Shown: piece after piece, positions 1 to 12,599 of the stretch
Numbering within the stretch: the first letter of the stretch is position 1
How the letters are laid out: each line of letters starts with the position of its first letter
NCBI RefSeq assembly: GCF_033958435.1
Contig: NC_134138.1
Coordinates: forward strand, 79,470,298-79,534,297
Direction of reading: 5' to 3'
Length of the DNA: 64,000 nucleotides
Origin: Carettochelys insculpta
Taxonomy: Eukaryota; Chordata; Testudines; Carettochelyidae
Notes under the pieces: model-generated
Told to the model about the DNA's origin: nothing
Database searches by the model: none
Seen by the model: only the letters and a program-made list of their open reading frames with translations
Made by a program: the position numbers and the translations under genes

Positions 1-1008
1 TACCTTCATTTAAGCTTCAGGAATATCATTGGGGAAGGGAAGAGACTGCTTCGGAAGCTTAAGCTCTGCACAGCTTTGATTCCTGTTTACAATAAACTGA
101 GGTGATGTTCATGAGCCTGATTTTCTTCTTGCGCTCCCTTTTCCATAAGTCTCCTGACCTTTTATCATAGTTTTCCATGCAAGAGACTCCCCAGAATCAA
201 CATTCACTCAATTTTCCACCTCCTTCTCTGAAATCCTTCATTCATAATAGCCACCCAGCTTCTCCGCAGCTGGGCCTTGTTCTTGATTGGTTCTGTGGTG
301 ACCCACAGTTCCCAACCAACTGAGCTTTCTAACTCACCTTCGTAATCAGAATGTCATTCGGGAGCATGTACCCCTTCACAAATATGTTTGTCCATCATGC
401 CAATGTTGTAGACAAAAATGCATACAGAAGCTTTGGTGAGGGGGCTTCTACTAAAAGGACTGTATATGCAGCTGAACACCTTTCTAATCTGGAAAGAAAT
501 CCATAGTGTAAAAGCTCAGCTTTATCTTACAAGCCAGGTCTATAATCAGATTTTGCTGAGGAGAAACCTGTGCAAGAGGGTGAAATTTGGTAGAACATCT
601 ACTAGGCCTGCCTTGCAAAGTTTTTTTTGAATCACCCCACTAGTGGGTAGAATTTGCCTCTCTTTAGGAACAGGCAGGGGGGCTGGCCCCATAAAGTCAC
701 AGAGTCATGAGATTTATATGGTCCTTAGAACACACAAAGGGCCAGGCTGGCTCTCTGTCAGGTGCTGCCGCCAGCTGCCTTTTTGTGCTATTTCAAGGGG
801 CTCAAACAGACGGATCACAATGATAATGATAAAGGGGTCAGTATTATTTTGAGCTGGGAAATCTGTTGTCAGCATAATGCTATAGAAAATAGCCCTTCCT
901 ATGAGCCCAGATCTTCATGTTTAGGGGCTTGGTCAAAAATGTATTTTCCATTTAAAAAACCAATTTTGGTTCAAAAATTCCTTGAGTTTTTTATCAGAGG
1001 GGTAGCAG
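1..1008. other. Non-coding interval, nothing recognised
   Basis: Moderately AT-rich sequence without a convincing open frame, splice-site pair or recognisable repeat boundary. Short open frames here are of chance length and show no domain-like composition. Confidence 0.5.
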
Positions 1009-1135
1009 CATTAGTCTGTAACCACAAAAATGACAAGGGGTCCTGTGGCATCTTAAAAACTAACAGATTTATTTGAGCATAAGCTTTCCTGGGCAAAAAA
1101 ACCCACTTTCTCAGATGCTGTAATAGGTGCCACAG
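1009..1135 (+). repeat. SINE-like interspersed repeat
   Basis: The stretch reads as a short repeat module: a 'tagcagcattagtctgtaac' head, a 'taacagatttatttgagca' core and a 'cataagctttc' tail. A related copy lies in the opposite orientation at 33553-33655, so the repeat is seen twice in this window. I recognise it as a repeat common in turtle sequence but cannot name its family with certainty. Confidence 0.6.
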
Positions 1136-1310
1136 GACTCTTCGTTGTTTCTGAATGTTTTAGCTCTTGATAAAAGAGACTGATTTTTCCCTCTCTCCCT
1201 GTATTTCTTTTGTTTTGTTTTGTTTTTGTTCTCCACGTCCTTTATAATAAAGTCCATCTGTTGATATAAATATACCCCCACTGCAAAACACATAATATTA
1301 CCTGGAGATA

Positions 1311-1506
1311 CACATCTCATAGAGCTGGAAGGGACCACGGGAAGTCATTGAGTCCAGTCCCCTGCCCTCTTGGCAGGACCAAGGGCCATCCCTGACAGAT
1401 TGTTTTTAATCTATGTGCCCCAGACCCCTAAATGGCCTCTTTGAGGATTAAGCTCACAACCCTGGGTTTAGGTGGCCAGTGCTCAAACCACTGAATTATC
1501 CCTCCC
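1311..1506 (-). repeat. CR1 LINE 3' end, minus orientation
   Basis: The segment opens with 'catagagctggaagggacc' followed by 'gagtccagtcccctgccct'. This is the reverse complement of the conserved CR1 3' tail of birds, turtles and crocodilians. Only about 200 bp remain, as usual for 5'-truncated CR1 copies. The related tail at 40450-40640 has the same order of blocks. Confidence 0.8.
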
Positions 1507-2115
1507 CCTTTTAGGGTTTCTCAAGATGAGGTAAAGCAGGAGGAGCTCCACTTTAACGGAGTTACACTAGAAACTATGAGAAGACAATCTTGCTAATCAT
1601 ATTTACCAGAAATATAAAATAGCTCACGTTGAGCAATTTTGCAAAGAACTAAGTTCACTGGTGTGACTTTTAATAGTCATTTTTTTCCTCTCTGAAACTA
1701 TTGCTTAGAAAAGTAATACATAATTGAAAAGTTCAAAAGCAAAAAAAAAAAAAATCATTCTCAGTTGTCCTTTCAATTCCTGTGCACCTGATTTTGATGT
1801 TTTGAATGATAATTAATGCAGGAGTTATTTTGTGATGTTGTACAAGCATCAGTGGGATATTTTTTGTTAATAAGTTGAAGCTCTTGCTTTGCTAGCACTA
1901 ATAATTCATGATCACAGCTCTCCCCTCCAGATGTCCCTTGACTAATCTGATGTTTTATTCTTCACATTTTTAGATGTGATTTTTATTGCTGTTTGACTTT
2001 CACAGCTTATCCTTAATTACATAGTGACTTTTGCAAAATTATTTTTTAAATTCTTAACAACAAATCGCCCTTTAGTTGTTAAGGTTGTAGAAATGGATTC
2101 ACGACTTTCTCTCAT
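1507..2115. other. AT-rich non-coding interval
   Basis: No open frame, RNA gene or repeat boundary is recognised apart from a run of about 15 A at 1741. Confidence 0.5.
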
Positions 2116-2378
2116 CATAGAATCATGGGTTCCAAGGCAAGAAGGGATGATCACCTCTAGTCTGAGCTCCCCCTGTATTAAGTACTTCCCTAAAATAATT
2201 CCCAGAGCAGATCTCTTAGAGAAACATCCAAGCTCAATTTAAAAGTGGTAGGCAATGGAGAACCCAGCATGCCTATTACCAGGTGGCTCCAATAGTTAAT
2301 TGCCCTCACTACTCAAAGTGAGTACAGTTTTCAGTCATTTCTAAATCATACACTATTCTTCTAGTTAAGGGATAAGGG
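2116..2378 (-). repeat. Diverged CR1-type tail
   Basis: The block 'catagaatcatgggttccaa' followed by a 'gatgatcacctctagtctga' motif resembles older CR1 3' regions in reverse orientation. It is considerably more decayed than the copies at 1311 and 40450. Confidence 0.5.
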
Positions 2379-3558
2379 ATCATGTGTGCATACTCTACAC
2401 TAAGACAGGTTGGGTAGAGGCTGATTTCCTTCAAAAGGTTCTTGGAAGACAGGAATTGTTACTAGGTGAAATCCTGGCCTCTCTGAAGCCAATGGCAGTT
2501 TACCTATTCACAAAATTCCAGCCGCTGTTTTCATCCACTCAAGCAAGGCAATACTCCCAAGAGAAATCTAGAGAAGGCCTTGATAATGTGGCATGAAACT
2601 TGAGGGAAGCTGATTGCTTAGTCACTCCTAAGGGGTGTTTTTATTCTGCTCCAATTCCAGGAAAGTAAAAAAAGCCAAGAATGCCTTGGTCAAAGGGAAT
2701 GGTGAGCCGGAATATCAACTATATCACGGCTACCAAAGCGGGTGCAGCTTGCCATTGACCCTGCAGGTATATCTGTGCTGCAACAGAAAATCCACAGCTG
2801 GCTCATGTCAGCTTATCTCAGGCTTCAGGTATACAAAATTGCCTTGTAAGTATCCAGCTCTGGTGGGAGCCCAGACCATAGGCATCTCCTCCCTTGCAAT
2901 GCTCCAGAGCCTGGCCTCCAGCCTGAAGCCAGGAATGTACATTGAAATGCTGAAGCCCCACAAGCTCAAGTCAACTGCTATGGGCTGACCACAGGTGTTT
3001 TACGGCACAGTAGGCATACAAGAGATAAAGCTGCTTAATTCCAGCCCTTGTGCTGGTTTCCTTTTACAAAAGCAGGCCTGTCTCAATCTTGCAGTGGATT
3101 CCTCTAGCTGAACCACACTGGGAGAGCCTGGGTGCCTCTGCTCTGGAAACTGGCCAGAACCATTTTGCTGTGTTTTCCAGTCTTTGAGGTCTCCCCGTGC
3201 TACAGTCTGCAGCCACTTTTCAGTAATGCACCTAGGCAAAGGCATCGACTCTCGGTGCTGGTGCTTAGCGCTCAACAGCAGCCCACAGGTCACCTCCTTC
3301 CATCCCCAGTGCTCCCTACCCACCACAGTCAGCAGTCCCGCAGCATGCAGGAGGCACTGGGAGGAAAGGGAGAAGCGTGAACGTGGTGTGTCCTTGTGGG
3401 TGGGAGGATGCAAGGGAAGGACAGAGCAGGGGCAGGAAGAGGAAGAGAGGGGATGGGACAGGATGGGGGTTGAGCAATGAAGCAGAGAGCAGCTGTGCTC
3501 TTTGGGGCAGATTTTCCAACTAGACTGCAGCTTGCCATCATGCATTTGTGTGTGCCTA
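2379..3558. other. Non-coding interval before LINE fragment
   Basis: Contains several overlapping open frames in different phases and strands between 2635 and 3600, including a 198-codon minus frame. None has a recognisable domain, and their amino acid composition follows local GC-rich, purine/pyrimidine-skewed sequence. I see no gene here. Confidence 0.5.
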
Positions 3559-4657
3559 ATTTGGATCTTCAACAGAGGGCATCTTTTTGCACACAAGATC
3601 TGATGGGAAACTGTTTAATCTTGCAAGGCTGAAAGCTAAATCTAAGGTGCGGGAAGTCCTTATCGGAGATATGCTGTTCACAGATGACGCTGCTGTCATG
3701 TCACACACAGAAGACCAGCTTCAGAAACTGCTGGATCAGTTCTCCAAAGCATTCAAGGACTTCAGGCTTTCCATCAGCCTAAAGAAGACAAACATACTTG
3801 GTCAGGATGTTGCTGAACCTCCATCAATCAGCACTGACAACTATACGTTAGAGGTCGTCCACAAGTTTGTTTACCTCGGGTCCACCATCACTGACACCCC
3901 GTCATTGGAGACTGAGCTAAATAGGAGGATTGGAAAAGCAGCCACAACTCTGTCCAGACTCAACAAGAGAGTATGGAATAACATCAGGTTGTACACCCAC
4001 ACCAAAATGCAAGTCTACACAGCCGGCATCCTCAGCACCCTCCTTTACGGCAAGTCTTGGACCCTGTATGCCCACCTGGAAAAGAGGCTGAACATCTTCC
4101 ACTTGCGCTGCCTCAGGCGCATCCTTGGAATACCATGGAAGGACAGAGTGTCCAACACCGCCGTCCTTGAGCAAGCTGGAATCCCAACCATGCACACCCT
4201 CCTCAGGCAGCGGTGGCTCCGCTGGCTTGGCCACATCCATAGGATGAATGATGGAAGGATCCCGAAAGACATCCTGTATGGCGAGCTAGCCTCTGGCAAA
4301 AGACCTCCCAGATGCCCCCAGTTGTGCTACAGAGATGTTTGCAAGAGGGACCTCAGAGAGGTAGACATCGAGCCAGACAGCTGGGAGGAGCTGGCGGACG
4401 ATCGCAACAGATGGAGGCAGGAACTACACAAGTGCCTTCAGAAGGGTGAGTTGAGGATCAGACAGCTAGCAAAGGAGAAGCGAGCTCACAGAAAGCACAG
4501 TGAGGACCTGCCAGACACCCATTACACATGCAACAGATGCAGCAAGGACTGTCACTCTCGTGTGGGTCTTCACAGTCATAGTCAACGCTGCAAATGATGA
4601 TCCCAAATGGAACTACGAAGGGCGTGATCCATAGGCTACATAGACTGAAGGATACCT
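3559..4657 (+). pseudogene. 5'-truncated LINE fragment (RT C-terminal half)
   Basis: Homology to the LINE at 57784-61704 starts abruptly at 'tttggatcttcaacagagg' and runs to the common 3' end 'gactgaaggatacctacta'. The open frame continues to 4597 and covers the reverse transcriptase from just before the catalytic box to the C-terminus. The box reads FTDD instead of the FADD of the other copy. The C-terminus keeps a zinc-finger-like pattern (CNRCSKDC followed by paired histidines and a final cysteine). The 3' end has only a stub of the CTA-rich tail. A 5' truncation with an intact 3' end is typical of target-primed reverse transcription. The open frame belongs to a dead fragment and is not a host gene. 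Confidence 0.85.
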
Positions 4658-6309
4658 ACTAACCTCTGAGTACAAACTTTCATAAATGTGTGTACAGGCC
4701 AGGTGTATCTGCAAGTGCACATGGATAAGGACATGGCAAACTGCACTTTTCCATTTATATTGGGGCACGACACCCACAAACTGGGTATGTGCAAATGTAC
4801 ATGGGACACTCCAGGCAGTACAGTGTACATAGATGCTAGGGGGCACTGTTCTCCCAGAGGTGCTGTCTCTCAGATGAGACGTAAAATCAAGGTCCAGAAC
4901 AATAACTGCCATTAAAAGATCCCAGGGGTATTTTTCATAAGCAGAATATGTGGGTTAATAACAATAAAAACCAAACTCCAATATCACGTCTGTCTTGTTT
5001 GGATTCTAAGATCTTGGTGTAGTTAATGATTGTATCTTCATTGTTCACAGTACTGAGACAGTAACAAGCAGTACAGAAAATAATAATAAAGTAATAATGG
5101 TGTTGATCCCGTCATACTGGCTAAAATCAATGTTGGGTATTGATATATGACTTACCTATAATCTCCTCTGAGGTTGAAATTAGAGGAGTTATTCTTCACT
5201 TCACTTCCCCCAAAGGAATCTGCCGTGTAGTTTTTTGCCTGTGTGGAATGCGTTTGAGAATCCCTCAGGACGGAGGTGATACAGAAATGTGAAGTTACCA
5301 CTATTTAAATTCACAGCTTTCTTCTTCACTGTTTAGAGCAGCTTGAACGCTTGCAACTGACGTCTGGGTCCTCAGTGATATATTTTCCAAAAGACGAATC
5401 AACCCTGAAGCATTTGTAGGAAATAAACCCGTGCATATAAACATTACATGGCCTCCGTAAGCAAAACACCTGCTTCCTGCCCCATTAATGTCAGTTGGGA
5501 AAAGACAGGGTCTGAGTATAAGGAGATAAAAACTAACGTAGCGTGATCACAGTAACCATGGTTACCCAATAGCGCACTCTGTCGAATACTAGCTAGCTGG
5601 GACTTTCTGCCTGGTCACTGTGCAAGCTAAGCCCCTCCCCGATGTGTAGCAGCATAAAGGCTCAACAGTATCTAGGCCCATATAAATACATAGTATTAAT
5701 CAGTGATGATTATGATGACCAGAGAACCCATTTTTAAAGGGACAGTCCCAGATTTAAGCCCTCCTGCAGGTGGTCCTACTTTTTATTTAAATGGGCCATT
5801 TGTCCTCTACTTTCTGTCTCTCCCCTCCCATCAGTACTGGTAGGTCTGGCTGCTGTCCAGATCCCTGCTTATCAGCTGTCCACCCAACAACAGATGAAGT
5901 GGGGTGGCGGTGGCTGGTGATGGGGTTGGGCATGGCTGGTGGTTTACCACAGTGGCAGCTAGTGGGGCCAGCCGCTACCCCTGCTGGCCCATCAGTGCTG
6001 ACCCTGCTGTGGTACCTCCCCTTGGCCGGCAGGCCCCTTTATCCCTGTCCTGTTTCCCAGAACACTGTTTGGTTGCTGTGGTGGTTGGTGAGGAAGGGCC
6101 GGTGGTGGACACTTATATGTCACCTCTGCTGCCCATCCATCAGCCCTTTACATGCTTCCCCTCTTTCTGTCCTCTGCCCTCCTGTACCCATTCACACCTC
6201 CCGCCTCCAGCCCCTCTGTTCTTCCATATCCCCCCTGGGGGACACTGTTCCCTGTAAGTCCATGGTACCCACTACGGTCTCCACCCATGACATGTGGTGA
6301 ATAGAAGAC
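4658..6309. other. Non-coding interval, nothing recognised
   Basis: AT-rich to about 5770, then a GC-rich pyrimidine-biased stretch (5790-6300) with a 169-codon frame that has no recognisable domain. I see no supported gene. Confidence 0.45.
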
Positions 6310-6560
6310 TGCACTGTGTTGAGTGGGGCTCTTGGAGCACAGGGCCAGGGCTGGAGTCTAAGCCCCTGCCACGGGGGGCCCCAGAGCACAGGACTGGGGT
6401 GGGAACCCCTCTGGAGTGCAAGGCCAGAGCCTGAGCCTCAGCCACAGGGACCCACCAAAACATGGCACTGGAGCCCAAGCCCCTGCCACGGTGCCCCTCT
6501 GGATTGCTAGGCCAGGGCTGGAGCCCCCTGCAATGGTTCTCCCACTGGCAATGGGGGATC
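6310..6560 (+). repeat. Degenerate GC-rich tandem repeat
   Basis: Irregularly repeated units built from 'gccagggctggag' and 'cccctgccacgg' modules, each roughly 50-60 bp. The same modules form the inside of the hAT-type element at 41032-42187, so this may be a fragment of a related element, but no terminal repeats were found here. Confidence 0.5.
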
Positions 6561-8320
6561 CAGGCAGAGGGGTGGAGAAGCCTATGTAGGTGGCCTAGCC
6601 AGGCACTCCACCTCAGAAAGGGTGCCGACTCTGGGCTAGGGGGTCCCTAGCTCTGGGGGAAGGGCAGGACATTTTTTTTTGGGTGGTGGAATAAATGTGG
6701 CAAATAGGGAAAGATGACTACCACAAGTGTGGCAATCTTTGAACTCCTACTGGACATCACTGCTCTAATTTTTTCCATCCATGCCTGGATTTTTCCATCC
6801 ATGTGCGGGATAAACTTTATGTGCACTGAAGCATGTGCAAATGTGCAAAACCAAGAGAAATGCAAAACCTGGCTGTGAGGAGTCTGCTAGTCAGCTGCGT
6901 GGCATTTGTCTTTCTCCTGAGAGCTTACACAAGCACACAGCTTACAGAGAACAATGCCAGCCAGGTGTGTTCTGCCCCCGGCACTATGCAGAGAACCAGA
7001 CTTGGGTTGGATCATTCAGCTCACCAACACCCTGGCTTGCAGGCTACTCCTTTCCCCTACTGCTGCCAGCTAGGTTTGGCACCCAGAGAAAGCTCAATAG
7101 CCTACAGCCCAGGACACTGGCCGAGGGAGCCAAGCTCTGCATGTGCCAGAGCTTCAGGCAAGGCTGGCATGAGGAAACTTCTCCTCATTCAGCTAAGCTC
7201 TGGAGTGGTGGGGAGGAAGCTATTTCCAGCCTGCTTGTGCCCCAATCTGCAGGTAGTGCAGCAGCCATCCGGACAAAGGCATAGCACTCTTTTCACACAC
7301 TGCCCCGGCCAAGGTAGGCAGCAACAGCAGCTGGGAGATGTTAGCTGCCTTTCAGCATTATGCAGCCAGGAAGGGGGACACTGCTTCCAGCACAACAGAA
7401 TGGGATGGTGGGGGAGGAGAGAAGAGATGACCTCTCCGATCCACAGGCCATGTCATCCCTACCCCCACCCCCTCCTCCCTGCCGCTAGGAGCAGCTCCCA
7501 TCCCTTCCCTCCAACACAGTGCTGAAAGGCTGCTGGTGGCCTTGTCCTGGTCTGAGGCATGACTGAAATCTGCAGGGGAGCGACCCTTTGTGCCCCCACC
7601 CCACCCTGCATGTTGCCCTGAGAAGAAGAGGCACAGGTGCCAGGAAAGGCAAGTACATCCCAGGGGCCTAGTTAGGCATGGAGGGTGATCAAGGAAGATT
7701 GGTGCAGGTCGGTCCATCACACCTCCCATCCTTGTGTGAGAGAAGTGTGTGTGTGTGTATGACCTTTTCCTATGCAAACCTTAAAGATAAGAAGCTAAAT
7801 AAAAAGACTCCAGAAAGAGCATATTTCTTGTTAATGGACTCAGTCAACTTGATGTTAATTTGGATGTTTGTTCTGCATAGTTCTGATTAATTGCCACTGA
7901 ATTCACATGGGCACGAGTAATTTTACTAGATGTCATATATGCAGCATAAGGAAGCATGGTCCCCTCAGTGACAATGAGGACTGATGATGCAACCCTGGAG
8001 TGCTATGCCTGCTCAGAAAAGAAGACAACATAACTTATCTACAGCTGTATTTACTGCCTGGAACATGGGCCTTCCCAATGTCTTGAAGTTGACATGTTTA
8101 CCAAATTGCCTTAAATACACTGATGGCTTCATGCATAAAAAAGTAGGTTTGCCTATAATAAATGTAAGGGTAAATTATACGTTCAAGATTAAATTAGTGT
8201 ATTGCATTAAGCCAATTAAAATCTGCTGAGATGAATTATCACTCTGTGAAGATTTTCTCCTACTTACCTTCCTGCATAGCAATTATAGGATTGACCCACT
8301 GAAGTTAGTTGGAGTTTTAC
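6561..8320. other. Non-coding interval, nothing recognised
   Basis: Holds several long but unconvincing open frames (6833-7525 plus, 7358-7777 minus) that overlap each other and encode low-complexity, cysteine- and proline-rich translations. A short GT microsatellite lies at 7748. No gene is supported. Confidence 0.45.
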
Positions 8321-8328
8321 TATTGATC

Positions 8329-8500
8329 AGGGGCATGCACAGCAGAGGTGGGGTATGGGAGAGACAAACAGGGGCGTGGGCTCTGCCAATAATTAGTGGG
8401 GGTACAGAACTCTTCCAGCCCCAGGGCCGTGCCAAGAACACAGAACATACTCCTCCAAATGTGGTCAGATTTAAATGCCTGTGCACAGCCCTCCTATTTA
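8329..8500. repeat. Possible short inverted-repeat element
   Basis: The interval is bounded by 'ggggcatgcacag' and 'ctgtgcacagccctcc', which are imperfect inverted complements. No target duplication is clear, so the assignment to a DNA transposon is weak. Confidence 0.3.
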
Positions 8501-8971
8501 TTTTTATGGAAGTAGGCTGAGACCTTAGAAGGGGATGCACATGGGCCGGATGTATGGACAATAGCGATCCATTCTTGTGCTATTGAACGACAGGCTGCAA
8601 ATCCAAATAGCAGAGTTAGAAAATAGCTTGGGCTAGAAAATTTCTGCCATTGATACTACTTTCATCAGAGTATTGTCTCAGATAGCTCCCACTGCTGATG
8701 CCATGATGGTTGTGAATTTTAAATATAGTATTTCTTGTGAAGTGGCTTGGCATAATACTGTGATGTGAACACTGGGATGCCATTGCTTTGGCTTGCTCGC
8801 TGAACCTAACATGCTACAGGAGTCTCTGCGCTTGATGACTGATTCCCTGGCCACATGTTCATTCTGATATAGTGCAAAAATGAGGGGATGATCCCTTGTG
8901 ACTTAATCAGAGGGATAATCATCTGTAACAACTAATCACAGCGCCACTGCTGGTTAACACTGGCTCAAGTG

Positions 8972-9210
8972 AGTTTGTAGGTTCATAGATTTGAAGGTCA
9001 GAAGAAACCATTATGACATCTTGCATAATGCTGGTCAAAAATACCCCACCCAATTATCAGAACCTCAGACAATAGCTGTGAATATATGTATTGTTAAATC
9101 TACCACCATCACCAAATACAGAGAGACTTTTTATCGTGTTCCCTCTGCTGGCTTTGCAGTAGTTATTAATTCACAAACACCATTTCCAGAGTTGTGGTGA
9201 CATCATAAAT
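8972..9210 (-). repeat. Diverged CR1-type tail
   Basis: The block 'ggttcatagatttgaaggtc' followed by 'agaaaccattatgacatc' matches the general layout of reverse-oriented CR1 3' ends (cat-aga-tt, then a gaaggg/accatt core). Decayed and partial. Confidence 0.5.
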
Positions 9211-9229
9211 TATGCTGCTGTATGGACAG

Positions 9230-11278
9230 AGAAAATATGGCATGGACAATCATATGAAAACCAATGCTTTATTTAAATAAAACAGTTCAATAGAAACAAT
9301 GGGGAAGGAGGGAAAGAATATTTGCCAATGCAAAAGTAAACACTTGAGAAGAAACAGGAGAAACTATTTCCAAATAAATAGTAATAATAACATGAAAATG
9401 TTAAAAAAAATCCATGGTTTCCTCTGAAATAAATTTGACATATGTTTTGCACAAAAATGGAGACACTACTTTGTGAAAAAAGAAACACAACTTACAGTAT
9501 TCATACACTATTTTCTCTGCAGAAATGCAGGCACCATTGCAAAGCATTTTGAAATATAAACTTTTTTTTATTTGAAGTCCTTTTGTTATCAAAAAGCATC
9601 AGTGGTGGTGGTTTTGGAGATTTGATATGAAAGAGAAAACTAAACAGATCACATTATGAAACACAATAATATCCATTTTAAATCAAAACCCCACAAATGT
9701 TAATATAATTTAAAAATTGAACAGCAAAAATTTTATAACTAAATGCAGATTCCTATTATGATAGTGTCTTGACAATGCTGTATATAAATAGTACTTCACT
9801 ACCACCCTTTTTGTGTACTTCAGTATATGTGTTGTTTAATGTGCACCATAAAATACAAATGATCATATAAAATGCATACGCTAACACAACTTCAGATACA
9901 CTTTTTTCATTTTCTTAAAATTTAACTGAGGAACTTTAGCCTTCTTTGAATGAACTTTTTGCTGTTATTTTTATTTTAAAGAAAATGTTTCTGTTTAATA
10001 ATATTAGCACTTTATCTCAGGCTTTGTGTTTCACAAATCAATGATGATAAAGGTGGGGAGAGTATGCCATTTCTGTTTTGCTGGTGACAGCAAATTCTGG
10101 TTAGTAAGGCAGCAGAATAATTATAGTGACTATACCTTCACAATGGAGAAAGACAGACTTTACTTTTAAATGGGAGTGTTAGAATGTGCAGAATATGGCA
10201 GGATGAGCGAAAACTGGAAAAATACACTAAAGTCATAGATCTGCATCCCTCCTGCCTCACATAGGAATTTCTCTTGGTTTAGACACCAAGAAAGGTTAGA
10301 GTTTTGTTTTTATTCCTTTTAAGTTGGCCATGCGTGAGCCAGTGAAACATTTCCAATCTCCCTCTCTCAAATTGCCTAAGAAGAAGCCTGACAGTAGCAG
10401 CCCCTGAGTGATGGCACAAAGAAATCAGGGCCTAATCAGATTGCACTAAAAGAAATCATAGCAAAGCTCATCTAAGCATACACAGAACCAATGTTCCAGC
10501 AGTTTACAACTTTATATTAAAATTCCATCCACCCACCTTCCCCCTCCAAGCCCCAAAAGCTAGCCTGTGGGTAGTCCACCAAGGTACACAAGGCTCCCCA
10601 CAAGGTACACTTTATAGTACTGTGCAGTCATGTTTAAAATATGAAGAATGGGAGGTAACCTGAGAATTTTTCTTCAAGGATAATAGTTGAAATAAAAAAA
10701 TAATGTTTGTAATATGTTGGCAGAATCTCCTCAGTTATGCAACTCCATGCTTTCAGGGAAAAAATACATAATTAAGGCCACTGTATGAAGAAATGGGTCT
10801 GAACAATGTATGCACCCCCATGATCTATTTATCAGTCTACTTTTCCTTCATGTTCTTGTAACAAATATTTTCCTGACATATCAGCTAATTATAGAATACT
10901 GCTGTGCAGCCTAACCACGATATGCTGGCCAGCTCATTCAATATTATACAACTTTTTCATTTCTTGGAAATAGACGTCATGTGAGTAACTCCTCCTACAA
11001 AACAGGAATGACAGTATCTAAGAAAGCTAAAAATAAGCAATGTCCTCTTTATAGACCACTTGTCTTCAAAAGAGGGAAATAGAAATGAGCCTGAACAGTG
11101 GCTGGGGTTTGGGTGGAAACATAAAACAAACAAAAGTTAGGAAATGTCAGGCTTAGGGGTTATTTGTCCAACAGCTTTCCCAAAAATAAATTAATCCCAA
11201 GGAAAACAATGGTCATGGCAAATTTCAGCATAAATTGTTAATGTATGATTCAGATATAAGTAACATCAGGATCTCACC
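9230..11278. other. AT-rich non-coding interval
   Basis: About 2 kb of AT-rich sequence with possible AATAAA signals on both strands near 9262-9290 but no coding frame and no recognisable repeat. It could be non-coding transcribed sequence; nothing here shows it. Confidence 0.4.
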
Positions 11279-11707
11279 GGCTGCATCCATGCTAGCAAGT
11301 TTTTTCAAAAGATTTTTCGAAAGAAGGAGGCTCTTTTAAAAGAGTCCATGGAGCATCTACACACAAAAAGAGTTCTTTCAAAAGCAAATTGTAAGAATGT
11401 GGTGCCCTTTTTGAAATCACTCTTCCTTTCCTGTTTCAGGAAGAGCGCCCCTTTCAAAAGCTTCTTTCAAAAGAAAATGTGTAGGTGCTCTGCAGGGCCC
11501 TTCTTTCAAAAGAGCAGCCTTTATTTTCAATCCCTGGCCCATTTTTTTGAAAGAATGGGGGCTGTGTGAACGCTCTCTTTCGAAAGAGCAGATCACGCTT
11601 TTGATCCGCTTTCTTGTGTGTGGATGCATTCTTTGGAAAGAAGTTCTTTTGGAAGAGATCTTCTGGAAGAGCTTCTTTCGAAAGATCTCTGTGGTGTAGA
11701 TGTAGCC
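11279..11707. mobile_element. Foldback MITE (GGCTGCATC termini)
   Basis: The ends GGCTGCATCCATGCTAG and GTGTAGATGTAGCC are imperfect inverted repeats. The interior is rich in 'ttcgaaag' and 'cttttgaaag' motifs, giving a long imperfect hairpin of about 430 bp. The left part shares an ordered series of blocks, including 'catctacacacaaaa', with the SANT-gene remnant at 46399. I infer it is a deletion derivative of that element family. No clear 3-bp target duplication. Confidence 0.7.
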
Positions 11708-12590
11708 ATAATGGAAATTGCCAATCAACCTTAATTATAGGCATAGCACTCCTGCTTATAACAATGAGTGAATCAGGCCTCAAGAGTATTGTCTACACTG
11801 TAGATGAAAGCAAGTTTCCCAGCCAAGCTGAAAGACTCATGCTACTGGAGCTCAAGCTAATGCAATAAGAACAATAGTGTAGACATTCAAGCTTAGATCT
11901 GGGAGATCATGTGGGCTTCAAAATCTGAAATGCCACACAAGTTTCAACACTCACAGTGCTAGCAGTGTGAATGTTTTTATATGCTAACTCAAGTGCTGCT
12001 AGCATGAGCCCATCTACCCTGCGCTGGGAGACTCCCTTCTACATGCAGTATAGGCATAATAATAGATGCAGCTAGCATATATTATGTATGCTATCTACAT
12101 TATATATACAGAAATTAGTGCTGCTCCGCAGAGGTTAATTAGAATGACATTAAGCCTATTCACCACACCGCATTTCTTTCCAACATCATTAACCCAAACT
12201 ATATGATGTAGTCACACAGCAAAAAATGCCCATCAAAGCTATTTTTCAATAGAAAATTTAATTGTCTTCTTTCCATAGAAAACTATGACTGCTAATCAGC
12301 TGTGTAGTATTTGAATTGCTAAGTTTTCTTTTCCTCAGCAGCCCAGGAAAGGGAAGAAGATGGTCCAGAGATGGCAGAGCATCTTGTGCTATCATTTAGA
12401 AGCTTAATGCTCCTTCCCCTGCTTTCTCTAGGTCACAAAAAGAGATATTAGTCTGCTTAGACTAGCGAACATTGATAAGGGCACAAGCTGACTGAATGTG
12501 CGCACAAGGCCAATCATTATGCTGCACTGCTCTGTGGCGCCATGATGTCAGATTACTTACTGGTGGCTCGGTGTGGAAAGGTGTCCTGTT
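11708..12590. other. Non-coding interval, nothing recognised
   Basis: No open frame of interest and no recognised repeat boundary. Confidence 0.45.
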
Positions 12591-12599
12591 GAGGAGGTC

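Noticed and set aside
3587..4597. 336-codon frame as a host gene (craniofacial development protein 2-like)
   Set aside because: It is the 3' part of the same LINE, truncated at 3559, with no promoter or splice structure of its own.
6833..7525. 230-codon plus frame
   Set aside because: Overlaps other frames of similar length, has no domain and no supporting splice or promoter signals.
9230..10040. AT-rich tract with AATAAA on both strands as a 3' UTR
   Set aside because: No coding exon nearby that it could belong to; such hexamers are expected by chance in AT-rich DNA.
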